From assembly GCF_014191875.1 (NCBI RefSeq), contig NZ_JACHXD010000002.1:1-64000 (forward strand): a stretch of DNA of 64,000 bases, written 5' to 3'. The stretch is from Pseudoduganella violacea. Its GTDB lineage: Bacteria > Pseudomonadota > Gammaproteobacteria > Burkholderiales > Burkholderiaceae_D. Position numbers and translations under genes: made by a program. The notes under the pieces are model-generated. The model was given only the letters and a program-made list of their open reading frames with translations, had not been told where the DNA came from and ran no database searches. Positions 18,901 to 27,145 of the stretch are shown here, in pieces; positions within the stretch are counted from its first letter, which is position 1; every line of letters starts with the position of its first letter.

Positions 18901-21900
18901 GCTGCCGTCCGACACCGCAAAGCTCACCGTGCGCGTGGCCAGGGCCGGCGTGCCGGCGCTATCGGTATAGGTCACGGCGCGTAAGGCCGCCTGCCACTGC
19001 GCCAACGTGGCCGTGGCGCCGCTGGAGGTGAGACTCAGCACGCCGCTGGCGCCGTCATAGCTGGCCACGATATTGCCGAAGCTGGCCGCGCTGGTATTGC
19101 TGAAGGCCAGCACGTCCTCACCGCTGCGGAAGTTGCCGGTGATGGCCACGCGGGCGCTGGCCAGGGTCGTACTGTCGCGGTCGGACAGGGTCAAGCCCGT
19201 ATCCACCGCCACCGGGGCGGCGGGCATGCCATCGCCCGCCGTGAAAGCCGCACTGCCGGCCGAGCCGGTCAGCAGCGGGGTCTGGGCCGTGGCCGCCAGC
19301 GTCAGGCCGCGGCTGACGGCGGCGCTTTCCTTGCCGCCGTCATTGACGCGGAAGCTGATGCTGCGGCTGGCCGTGTCCGGCGTCACCGCGCTATTGCTGT
19401 AGCTCACGGCGCGCAAGGCGGCCTGCCATTGCGCCAGCGTGGCCGTGGCCCCGCTCGACGTCAGGCTCAGCACGCCCGTACCGCTATTGTAGCTGGCCGT
19501 GATATTGCCGAAGCTGGCCGCGCTGGTGTGGCTCAAGGCCAGCACATCCTGGCCGCTGCGGAAGTTGCCGCTGATGCTCACGCTGGCGCTGGCCAGGGTC
19601 GCGCTGTCCAGATCGGACAGGCTCAGCCCCCCATCCACCAGCACCGGCGTGGACGCCGCATTGTCGCCGGCGACGAAGGCGGCGCTGCCGCCGCTGACGC
19701 TGACGATGGGACTCTGGTCGGTGCGGCTGATGCTGATTGCCTTGCTCACGCTGGCGCTGGTCTTGCCGCCGTCATCGACGCTGAAGCTGACCGTGCGCGC
19801 GGCCGTATTCGGCGTGGCGGCGCTGTCGGTATAGCTGACCGCGCGCAGCGCCGCCTGCCATTGCGCCAGCGTGGCCGTGGCGCCGCTGGACGCCATGCTC
19901 AAGACGCCGGTGGCGGCGTCGTAGCTGGCGCTGATATTGCCGTACAGGGCGGCGTTGCCATTACTGAAGGCCAGCACATCCTCGCCGCCGTGGAAATTGC
20001 CGGTGATGGCCACGGTGGCGCTGGCCAGGGTCGCGCTGTCCAGGTCCGACAGGTTCAGGCCACCATCCACCGCCACCGGCATGGCCGGTCCGTTGTCGCC
20101 GCTGGCGAAGGCCGTGCTGCCCGCGCTGGCCGTGAGCAGCGGGGTCTGGGCGGCGGCGGCCAGCGTGACCTGGCGGCTGGCGGCGGCGCTGGTCTTGCCG
20201 CCATCGTTGACGCTGAAGCTCACCGTGCGCGTGGCCATATGCGGCATGGCCTGGCTATCGCCATAGCTGACGGCGCGCAGCGCCGCCTGCCATTGCGCCA
20301 GCGTGGCCGTGGCGCCGCTCGAGGCCAGCGTCAGCACGCCCGTGCCACCGTTATAGCTGGCGGCGATATTGCCGTACAGCGCCGCGCTGGTATTGCTGAA
20401 GGCCAGCACATCCTCCCCGGACTGGAAATTGCCCGTGATCGCCACCGTGGCGCTGGCCAGGGTCGTGCTGTCCAGATCAGACAAGGTGATGCCGCCATCG
20501 ACCGCCACCGGGCTGCCGGCGGCGCCGTCGGCGCTGGTGAAGGCCGCGCTGCCGCCGCTGGTGGTGGCGATCGGGCTCTGGCTGGTGAGGCTTACCGTCA
20601 CCGCCTTGGCGGCGCTGGCGCTGGTCTTGCCGCCATCGTTGACGCTGAAACTGACCGTACGCGTGGCGGTGTCCGGCGTTGCGGCGCTGTCGATATAGCT
20701 CACCGCGCGCAAGGCCGCCTGCCATTGCGCCAGCGTGGCCGTGGCGCCCGCCGAGGTCAGGGTCAGCACGCCCGTGCCGCTGGCATAGCTGGCCGCGATG
20801 TTGCCATACAGCGCGGCGCTGGTATTGCTGAAAGCCAGCACATCCTGGCCGCCGCGGAAATTGCCGGTGATGGCCACGGTGGCGCTGGCCAGGGTGGCGC
20901 TGTCCAGGTCGGACAGGCTCAGGCCGCTATCCACCGCCACGGGCGTGGCCGGCCCGTTGTCGCCGCTGGCAAAAGCCGTGCTGCCGCCGCTGGCGCTCAG
21001 GACCGGACTCTGGGCGACGCTGGCCAGCGTCACCTGGCGGCTGACGGCGGCGCTGGTCTTGCCGCCGTCGCTGACGGTGAAGCTCACGGTGCGCGTGGCC
21101 GTATCCGGCATGGCGGCGCTAGCGCGGTAGCTCACCGCGCGCAGCGCCGCCTGCCATTGCGCCAGCGTGGCCGTGGCGCCCGCCGACGTCAGCGTCAGCA
21201 CGCCGCTGGCGCCGTTGTAACTGGCGACGATATTGCCGTACAACGCGGCGCTGGTATTGCTGAAGGCCAGCGAGTCCTCGCCGCTGCGGAAATTGCCCGT
21301 GATCGCTGCCGTGGCGCTGGCCAGGGTGCTGTTATCGAGGTCGGACAGGGTGATGCCGCCATCGACCACCACCGGCGCGCCGGCCGTGTTGTCGCCGCCG
21401 GTGAAGGCGGCGCTGCCGCCGCTGGCGGTGGCGATCGGGGTCTGGCCGGTGGCCGTCACCGTGAGCGTGCGCGTGACGACGGCGCTGGCATTGCCGCTGC
21501 CGTCGGTGGCCTGGAAGCTCAGGGTGCGGGTGGCGGTGTGCGGCGTCACCTGGGTGTCGGTATAGGTCACCGCCCGCAGCGCCGCCTGCCATTGCGCCAG
21601 CGTGGCCGTGGCCCCCGCCGAGCTCAAGCTCAGCACGCCGGTGGCGGCGTGGTAGCTGCCCACGATATTGCCCATGCCAGCGCCGTCGTTGGCGAACGCC
21701 AGCACATCCTCGCCGCTGCGGAAATTGCCGGTAATGGCCACCGTGGCGCTGGCCAGGGTGCTGCTGCCCGGATCGCTGACGGTCAGGCCGCCATCGAGCA
21801 GCACCGGGGTCGAGACGCTGTTGTCGCCGGCGACAAAGGCCGCGCTGCCGCCGCTGAGGCCGAGCAGCGGGGCGTTAATCACCGCCACCGTCACGCTGGC

Positions 21901-24027
21901 GGCGGCGCTGCTCTGGCCGCGGCCATCGTTGAGCACCACCTGCACGGTGCGCGTGGCGCTGTTGGGCGAGCCGGCCGTGTCCTTGTAGGTCAGGGCGCCG
22001 GCCAGGGCGCTCACCCGCGCCGTGCTGGCATGGCCGTTGAGCGTGACGATCAGGTCGTGGCCGCCCACGCCGTCGCCGTTGCTGGCGATGCTGCCGATGG
22101 CGACGCCGCCCACCGAGACGATGCTGCCCGCGCTGGTGCCGTTGCTGAGCGAAACCGCGCCGCTGGCGTCGAGCCCCAGCACGTCCTCGCCGCTGCGCAG
22201 ATTGCCCGTGATGCGCGCCATCAGGCTGCCACCGTTGAAATTGGGGGTGTCGCTGTCGCTCACGGTGAGGGCCGTGCCGCTGTCCAGGCGCACCGGCCCG
22301 CCGCCGGCGGTGTAGCTGACGCTGTCGCCGTGCAGATTGCCGATCACGGGGGCGGCATTGGGGGCCACGGCGACGCCCTTGCTCACCACGGTGCTGGTGT
22401 GGCTGCCATCGTCCACGGTGAAGCCGACGGTGCGCGTGCCGGTGATCGGCGACAGCGAGGTGTTCTGGTAGGTGATGGCGCGCAGCGCCGCCTGCCATTG
22501 CGCCAGCGTGGCCGTGCCGCCGCTGGAACTCAGCATCAACACGCCGGTGCCGCCCGTGTAGCTGGCGCTGATGTTGCCATACAGCGTGGGATTGTCGTTG
22601 TTGAACGCCAGCACATCCTGGCCGGCGTGGAAGTTGCCGGTGATGCTGACCATGGCGCTGGACAGGGTGCTGCTGCTGCTGTCGCTCACATTGATCCCGC
22701 TGTCGACCGCGACCGCGTTGCCGGTGCCGGCGCTGAAGGCGGAGTCGCCGCCGCTGGGCGTGAGCACCGGGCCGGGCGGAATGAAATCGATGGCGGTGAG
22801 ATTGTCGACGCCGAAAGCGCCGGTGACCTGGAAACTGCCGTCGGTTTGCACGCGGAAGGCGTCGATGCCCTGGAAGGCGCTATTGTTGGAAACATTGAAC
22901 GTGACCAGTTGGCCACCCATATACACGTCCGTTACCGACAAGGCCAGGATCGCGCCCGAGACGGCCACGCCGTTGCGATAGCCGATCAATCTCAGCGTGC
23001 CGCCCGCACCGGTCGAAAGTCCGCTCATCGCCAGGTCGACCGAAGTCAGGGTAAACAATGCGCCGTTATTGGCCTTCACCTGCAGATACAGAAGAGGGCT
23101 GCCATCCAAACTCACCCCGGTGATCATGGGGGTCTGGTTGGTGAGGGCTTCGGCGCCGATGTAGCAATTGGTGGCGGACGAGCTCTTCAAGGTGAAGTCC
23201 CAGCCGTCGACATCGGAGGCCGACAGGCCGTCGTCGGTGGCGCTGCCCGAGACAATGACCTGGCCATGGCCCATATTGAAATCGCTGACGCCGTTGCGCG
23301 GTTGCGCCAGCAAACCCGGGTAATCGAGCCGCAACGCCGCCGCCTCGACCGGCCCGCTGTGCCGCTCCAGCGTCCAGTTGCCGCCCAGGCGGGCGGCGCC
23401 GGTGGCGTCGGTGGAGGCGGCCACGTCGGCATGGCTGAAGCTGGCCAGGCGGGACACGAAGGCGGCGCCGGCGGCGCCGGCACCGATATCGCAGCCGTAC
23501 AGCAGGATGTCGCCGCCGGGCCGCAGCGCGCCGCCGATGGCCGCCAGCTCGCCCTGGCGCGCGTCCAGCGCCGCCGTGTTCAAGGCCGTGCCGCCCAGCA
23601 CCAGGCCGGCGCGCTGGCCGTGCGACACGATGTGCATGGCGCCATACCCGTGGTGCCGACCAGCCCATTGCGCGATCTGCGCCAAGCCATCCTGGCCCGC
23701 CTCGAGCAGCACCACCTCGGCGCCCGGCGGCAGCTGGCCCAGCAGGGCCTGGGAATTGGCGAGCGCGGCGTCGACGAACACCACCTGTTTTTCCGGCGCC
23801 GGCGCGGCCGGCGGCGCCGCCCGTTCCGCCAGGCGCTCGGCCGCCGCCGGCGCCATGCCGTGCTCGGGCGCCAGGTGCGGCGCCTCGGCATGCAGGGCGG
23901 CGATCGCCGTCTGCACGGCCGCGCCATCGAACATCAGGCGCGGTTCCAGCGCCTGCAGCAAGAGCCGCGAAGTTTTGTTGGGGCGCGCCGATGCCGGCGC
24001 AGTCGTTCGGGATGTAAACCAACCCAT
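15958..24027 (-). CDS. Giant secreted/surface protein: LEPR motif, DUF4347, cadherin-like and Ig-like repeats
   Basis: 2689 residues from ATG 24027, behind GGAGGAGGAG. In order: a non-classical N-terminus with LEPRLMFDGAA (27-37), seen in many large exported proteins lacking a Sec signal; DUF4347 (about 81-218) with HIVSHG (His136) and LLYGCD (Cys179); a beta-sandwich region (about 245-420); about ten cadherin-like repeats of about 145 residues (ITGNF...GEDVLAF, ATLAQWQAALRAV, VNDGGKTSA); five Ig-like repeats with VDGxxxG and GAHSVxAVA; and a C-terminal putative-Ig segment ending in a charged Gln-rich helix. No RTX nonapeptides and no sortase or autotransporter end. Likely an adhesin exported by the four proteins encoded after it. 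Confidence 0.9.
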   Translation of the reverse strand: MGWFTSRTTAPASARPNKTSRLLLQALEPRLMFDGAAVQTAIAALHAEAPHLAPEHGMAPAAAERLAERAAPPAAPAPEKQVVFVDAALANSQALLGQLPPGAEVVLLEAGQDGLAQIAQWAGRHHGYGAMHIVSHGQRAGLVLGGTALNTAALDARQGELAAIGGALRPGGDILLYGCDIGAGAAGAAFVSRLASFSHADVAASTDATGAARLGGNWTLERHSGPVEAAALRLDYPGLLAQPRNGVSDFNMGHGQVIVSGSATDDGLSASDVDGWDFTLKSSSATNCYIGAEALTNQTPMITGVSLDGSPLLYLQVKANNGALFTLTSVDLAMSGLSTGAGGTLRLIGYRNGVAVSGAILALSVTDVYMGGQLVTFNVSNNSAFQGIDAFRVQTDGSFQVTGAFGVDNLTAIDFIPPGPVLTPSGGDSAFSAGTGNAVAVDSGINVSDSSSSTLSSAMVSITGNFHAGQDVLAFNNDNPTLYGNISASYTGGTGVLMLSSSGGTATLAQWQAALRAITYQNTSLSPITGTRTVGFTVDDGSHTSTVVSKGVAVAPNAAPVIGNLHGDSVSYTAGGGPVRLDSGTALTVSDSDTPNFNGGSLMARITGNLRSGEDVLGLDASGAVSLSNGTSAGSIVSVGGVAIGSIASNGDGVGGHDLIVTLNGHASTARVSALAGALTYKDTAGSPNSATRTVQVVLNDGRGQSSAAASVTVAVINAPLLGLSGGSAAFVAGDNSVSTPVLLDGGLTVSDPGSSTLASATVAITGNFRSGEDVLAFANDGAGMGNIVGSYHAATGVLSLSSAGATATLAQWQAALRAVTYTDTQVTPHTATRTLSFQATDGSGNASAVVTRTLTVTATGQTPIATASGGSAAFTGGDNTAGAPVVVDGGITLSDLDNSTLASATAAITGNFRSGEDSLAFSNTSAALYGNIVASYNGASGVLTLTSAGATATLAQWQAALRAVSYRASAAMPDTATRTVSFTVSDGGKTSAAVSRQVTLASVAQSPVLSASGGSTAFASGDNGPATPVAVDSGLSLSDLDSATLASATVAITGNFRGGQDVLAFSNTSAALYGNIAASYASGTGVLTLTSAGATATLAQWQAALRAVSYIDSAATPDTATRTVSFSVNDGGKTSASAAKAVTVSLTSQSPIATTSGGSAAFTSADGAAGSPVAVDGGITLSDLDSTTLASATVAITGNFQSGEDVLAFSNTSAALYGNIAASYNGGTGVLTLASSGATATLAQWQAALRAVSYGDSQAMPHMATRTVSFSVNDGGKTSAAASRQVTLAAAAQTPLLTASAGSTAFASGDNGPAMPVAVDGGLNLSDLDSATLASATVAITGNFHGGEDVLAFSNGNAALYGNISASYDAATGVLSMASSGATATLAQWQAALRAVSYTDSAATPNTAARTVSFSVDDGGKTSASVSKAISISRTDQSPIVSVSGGSAAFVAGDNAASTPVLVDGGLSLSDLDSATLASASVSISGNFRSGQDVLALSHTSAASFGNITASYNSGTGVLSLTSSGATATLAQWQAALRAVSYSNSAVTPDTASRSISFRVNDGGKESAAVSRGLTLAATAQTPLLTGSAGSAAFTAGDGMPAAPVAVDTGLTLSDRDSTTLASARVAITGNFRSGEDVLAFSNTSAASFGNIVASYDGASGVLSLTSSGATATLAQWQAALRAVTYTDSAGTPALATRTVSFAVSDGSKTSAEATRSVTLALPDYTPVLGASGGQASFVVGAAAAPVVVDSGLQVLDRDSATLASAKVAITGNFRAGEDTLSFSNTNATLYGNITASYHAGGGELTLTSSGASASLAQWQAALRAVKYFDSAATPHMATRTVAFSINDGGRTSQVVTRAVALNLPTPQIGGLAAGSDTGASASDGVTANARPILTGSALASATVSVYVDGVLNGTATADGSGAWAYAFPADLLDGSHSVTVKARSGGSDSPVSSALALVIDTMAPASPADLKLTSGTAARPALSGKAEAGSSVSIQIDGVVVGKVQADGAGAWAWQGGSALADGAHSVRAVATDPAGNASAATAELKFTVDTRVPPPPAPPPALDLAPGSDTGSSASDGLTSQNRPTLSGTAQAGSTVTVLVDGAAAGSVRADANGAWRYTLGSALADGAHSIAAVAENAGGKSAPSAALALTIDTAAPGAPAIAGLGANPAQPEFSGSAEANSMVAIYVDHALAGTVQADAGGRWSYRPSGLLGEGAHTVRAVATDAAGNSGAGSAARGWSVDSAPPAIPAGLALAAGADTGGSASDGITRERQPAIVGTAAAGSRVTVSIDGVALGSVVADAQGAWRFRPGAALAEGAHRVTAVAANAAGAVSAASAPLLLTIDTGAPRLLAITPLDATATSAGLLRYEVQFSEAVALAADAFGLLLGGQAQAGIASITPSGEGRYIVQLSASGEGSVALTLRAGGASDLAGNALAQGGGGTAYQLSAPVRPEPQAPLTETRPGAGRPPPGETGGPAQTIAPLAPAVPVIVSGKPALVLEPALAEMGRLPTLSPRPAWGGDRFAGGTRGLVAREVQDLGTRTLAPGQAFEIRLPAGTLGARSAELAPTIHVQLGDGRPLPLWIRFDAKTGRFLGTFPPGWEEDLLLEVRVQDEAGHEHVTRLQLRSGGAVEAKADGGKPAPGKEAHGPQEGKAVPAKAALNEQLRQYGKDAFDQQLAAWLAADEAV
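18436..22770 (-). repeat. Tandem array of about ten cadherin-like coding repeats
   Basis: Nine closely similar units and one divergent unit, the second in protein order, each about 435 bases, inside the giant gene. Many stretches are almost identical between units, notably the ATLAQWQAALRAV and ITGNFRSGEDVLAFSNT coding parts. Boundaries are approximate. High identity suggests recent duplication or gene conversion, and short-read assemblies may have collapsed or expanded the array. Confidence 0.8.
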
Positions 24028-24290
24028 GCTGCTCCTCCTCCAAAGAATGCCAGCGCCCCGGCCTGGACAGGACCGAAGGCGCATGTATCAGATTCGTGAA
24101 GGTCCTGGATGGGCGAAAATCGAAGGGGGGAGCCGGCGGTCTGTCGCCGCGGTCTCGTGATGGTGCGGGCAGCCTTCACCACCTCGCCAGAGGTTCACGA
24201 CGGGCGCATCGTACCACTATTTAATAAAAAGTTAAACGTTGCAACTTTTCACCTGAGAAATTTTGTCAGGTATTCCCCTGCGGCGGGCGA
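24028..24290. other. Leader and promoter region of the secretion locus
   Basis: Intergenic between the giant gene (minus) and the bamC terminator. An AT-rich block at about 24215-24275 contains an inverted repeat CCTGA / TCAGG around 24252-24270, and it is the likeliest place for the promoter. The -35/-10 candidates there are weak. Nothing coding is seen. Confidence 0.4.
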
Positions 24291-24317
24291 AAAAAAACCG
24301 GCCAGCGGCCGGTTTTT
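24291..24317 (-). terminator. Rho-independent terminator of the dapA-bamC unit
   Basis: CCGGCC-AGC-GGCCGG flanked by A and T runs, 14 bases past the bamC stop. Confidence 0.9.
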
Positions 24318-24330
24318 CGAGCAAGGCTGC

Positions 24331-25488
24331 TTATTTCAGCTGTTCGTGCAGCAGGCCCAGGATCTTCTCGGCCGTGGGCGAGGTGTCGGCCTGGTTGTCG
24401 GCGTTGAGCACGCTGACCTTGCTGGTGCTGCCATTGCCGGCCTTGACCGCGATGCGGTAGCGCTGAGCTTCCTTCTCCTTGTCGGACGAACCCCAGCTGA
24501 ACAGCTTGCTGAAGAAGCCCTTGGTCTGGGCCGCATCGTCCACATAGCGCACGAAGTACAGGCCTTGCACGCGGTCGCGGTCTTCCACGGTGAAGCCGGC
24601 GCGGTCCAGCGCCAGGCCGACGCGGCGCCAGGAGCGGTCGAAGCCTTCATCGGTTTCCACATGGCGCTCGGCGCCGGCGCCCTGCAGGCTGGCGTGCAGC
24701 GGCTGCATGATGGCGTTGTCGACGGCGGTGCGCGCCGCGACCTTGTCGTCGGTGTTGCCGAGCTTGTTCATCAGGCGCGCCAGGAACAGCGCTTCCAGGG
24801 CTGGATCGTTGGGACGCGCGGTCCAGGTGGTGCTTTCCTTCTGGGCGCCGACGAACACTTCCTGGGCGCCGCGGTGGCTGATGTAAATCTCGGTGGAACC
24901 GTCGGCCAGGCGCTCGACGCGGGTGCGGTACTTGTCGCGCTCGCCGCTCGAATACAGCGGGTCGAGCACCTTGCCCAGGGTGTTGCGGATGAAGTCCTGC
25001 GGAATCTTGGCGCGGTTTTCATTCCACTCGGTTTCCAGCACGCCGGCCGTGGCGTTGTCCAGGGCCAGGGTGAAGCCCGAGTCTTCCCAGAACGATTTCA
25101 GTTGCGGCCACAGCGCTTCCGGGGTCTGCCTGACCACCAGCCAGCGCTGGTTGCCGGCGCGCTCGACGCGGATGCTGCCGACGCCGGTGCTGGCCACTTC
25201 ATTCGTGCTGGCCACGGCGGCGGTCGGCTGGGCGCCGCCGCGCTGGGCGATATAGCCCGAGGCGGTGGCCACGCCGCGGCTGGTGTCCGGCAGCGCGTAG
25301 CGGTTGTCTTTTTGCAGCTGGGTCAGATCCGGCGGCACGTCCAGGGTGCTGGCTTTCTTGGCCGATTTGTAGTCCACCTTGTCGTTACCGACGACCGATT
25401 GAATCATGCCGCAGCCCGTCAGGCTGATGGCCAGGGCACCGAGTACGAGGCCGCGCTGGGGGGTAAAAGCGTTCTTGCGAATAGTCAT
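24331..25488 (-). CDS. bamC: Outer membrane assembly lipoprotein BamC
   Basis: 385 residues. BamC (NlpB) is an accessory lipoprotein of the BAM complex that inserts beta-barrel proteins. Seen: signal peptide with lipobox LTGC (Cys about residue 26), the conserved N-terminal extended segment with DYKSAKKASTLDVPPDLT that in the family binds BamD, then two helix-grip domains (QRWLVVRQTPEALWPQLKSFW and RHVETDEGFDRSWRRVGLAL). Downstream of dapA on the same strand, as in other beta- and gammaproteobacteria. Confidence 0.95.
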   Translation of the reverse strand: MTIRKNAFTPQRGLVLGALAISLTGCGMIQSVVGNDKVDYKSAKKASTLDVPPDLTQLQKDNRYALPDTSRGVATASGYIAQRGGAQPTAAVASTNEVASTGVGSIRVERAGNQRWLVVRQTPEALWPQLKSFWEDSGFTLALDNATAGVLETEWNENRAKIPQDFIRNTLGKVLDPLYSSGERDKYRTRVERLADGSTEIYISHRGAQEVFVGAQKESTTWTARPNDPALEALFLARLMNKLGNTDDKVAARTAVDNAIMQPLHASLQGAGAERHVETDEGFDRSWRRVGLALDRAGFTVEDRDRVQGLYFVRYVDDAAQTKGFFSKLFSWGSSDKEKEAQRYRIAVKAGNGSTSKVSVLNADNQADTSPTAEKILGLLHEQLK

Positions 25489-25564
25489 GTGGATAAAAAA
25501 TAGATGCTGAAAACCAGCTGGGCTGGAGTTGAACCCGGCCCTCGCGGGCCGGACGTGTTTACGG

Positions 25565-26443
25565 TTAGTTGAGCAGGCCCGCTTCGAACAGGGCGTCGCG
25601 CACGGCGCCCTGGCACTCGTTGGCCAGCGGCACCAGCGGCAGACGGATGCCGCTCGGGATCTTGCCCATCTCGGCCAGCGCCCATTTGACCGGCACCGGG
25701 TTCGGCTCGATGAACAGCTTCTGGTGCAGCGGGAAAACTTTATTGTTCAGCTCAATGGCCTTGGCGATCTCGCCGGCCATGGCGGCCTTGCACATCTCGG
25801 CCATGATGCGCGGCGCCACATTGGCCGTCACCGAAATATTGCCTTTGCCGCCGGCCAGCATCAGGGCCATGGCGGAAGGGTCGTCGCCCGAATAGACGGC
25901 GAATTCTTTCGGTGCCAGGCGCAGCAGGTCGAGGCCGCGGCCGATATTGCCGGTCGCATCCTTGATGCCGACGATGTTCGGAATCTCGGTCAGGCGCAGC
26001 ACGGTTTCATTGCTCATATCGGCCACGGTACGGCCCGGCACGTTGTACAGAATGATGGGCAGATCGACCGCCTCGGCCACGGCGCGGAAGTGCTGGTACA
26101 TGCCTTCCTGGGTCGGGCGGTTGTAGTAAGGCACGACCAGCAGGGCCGCGTCGGCGCCCGCTTCCTTGGCGTAGCGGGTCAGCTCGATCGCTTCGGCGGT
26201 CGAGTTGCCGCCGGTGCCGGCGATGATAGGGATGCGCTTGGCCGCGTGGTCGACCGCCGCCTTGATCAGGGCGCAGTGCTCTTCCACGTTCACGGTAGCC
26301 GATTCGCCGGTGGTGCCGACGATCACGATGCCATTGGTCCCCTCGGCGATATGCCAGTCGATCAGCTTGTTCAAGCCCGGGAAGTCCAGGCTGCCGTCCA
26401 CCTGCATCGGGGTGACGATTGCTACTATGCTGCCATTAATCAT
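25565..26443 (-). CDS. dapA: 4-hydroxy-tetrahydrodipicolinate synthase
   Basis: 292 residues. Condenses pyruvate and aspartate semialdehyde in the lysine/diaminopimelate pathway. A single TIM barrel with [10 protein letters not shown] (binding of the pyruvate carboxylate and the catalytic Thr region), YYNRPTQEG with the catalytic tyrosine, [10 protein letters not shown] with the arginine binding the second substrate, and the Schiff-base lysine in GIKDATG. Length is normal. First gene of a likely dapA-bamC operon. Confidence 0.97.
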   Translation of the reverse strand: MINGSIVAIVTPMQVDGSLDFPGLNKLIDWHIAEGTNGIVIVGTTGESATVNVEEHCALIKAAVDHAAKRIPIIAGTGGNSTAEAIELTRYAKEAGADAALLVVPYYNRPTQEGMYQHFRAVAEAVDLPIILYNVPGRTVADMSNETVLRLTEIPNIVGIKDATGNIGRGLDLLRLAPKEFAVYSGDDPSAMALMLAGGKGNISVTANVAPRIMAEMCKAAMAGEIAKAIELNNKVFPLHQKLFIEPNPVPVKWALAEMGKIPSGIRLPLVPLANECQGAVRDALFEAGLLN

Positions 26444-26527
26444 AGGAAACCACTTGCAAAAAGAATTAAAACACGATTGTAGACGATAGGCCGGGGCTGT
26501 GGTGCATTCCCACGCTAGAATCGTCGC

Positions 26528-27109
26528 TCAAAATGACGGCAACAGGGCCGCTTCCCTGGGGAAGTCCGGTTTCACGGCGCAAATCCGCTGCACCATGGCC
26601 GGCTTCGGGCTGTTAACGACGCCATCCTCGAATGCGATGACACGCAAGCCGTGCTCGGCCGCCAATTGCAGCAATTCGCCGGGCGCCAGCAGGAAGGCCG
26701 GGTTCGACGGTTTGCCGAAAGCGGCATTGCCTTCGGCGAAGGTTTCATAGATTAACAGGCCGTTCGGCGCCAGGCTGCCCAGCATGGCGGCCAGCAGCGG
26801 CCGGTGCAGATAGTTGGCGACGATGATGCCGGCAAAGCGCGCCGGACCGAAAGGCCAGCCGGCGCCCTCCTCTTCCAGGTCGATCTGGCTGGTGACGATG
26901 CCCAGGCCGGCCGCCGCCGCCAGCGCCTCGGCGTCGCGGTCCACCGCGACCACGGCGTGGCCCAGGGCCGCCGCGTGGCGCGCGTGGCGGCCGCTGCCGC
27001 AGGCCAGGTCCAGCACTTCGCCGCCGGGAATCAGGGGCGCAAAACGCTGCACCCAGGGCGAGGCTTGGGCGTCGCCGGGCAGAATCAGGGGTTCTTTGAG
27101 TTCAGTCAT
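26528..27109 (-). CDS. SAM-dependent methyltransferase (class I, TehB/UbiE-like)
   Basis: 193 residues. Motif I is VLDLACGSGRHARHAAALG with the following AVDRDAEAL acidic loop; the NYLHRPLLAAM segment follows and is common in TehB-like proteins. The substrate is unknown. It lies between trpS and dapA on the same strand with gaps of 36 and 84 bases, so it may belong to the trpS transcription unit. Confidence 0.88.
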   Translation of the reverse strand: MTELKEPLILPGDAQASPWVQRFAPLIPGGEVLDLACGSGRHARHAAALGHAVVAVDRDAEALAAAAGLGIVTSQIDLEEEGAGWPFGPARFAGIIVANYLHRPLLAAMLGSLAPNGLLIYETFAEGNAAFGKPSNPAFLLAPGELLQLAAEHGLRVIAFEDGVVNSPKPAMVQRICAVKPDFPREAALLPSF

Positions 27110-27145
27110 GCAGGTCTCGTCGTTCGGAAAAGGCGGGGCGGCGCC

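Noticed and set aside
19429-24099. A 1556-residue open frame on the plus strand across the giant gene
   Set aside because: It is a shadow frame of a GC-rich repetitive gene: Arg/Gly/Ala-rich and full of repeats mirroring the real frame, with no start signal or family features.
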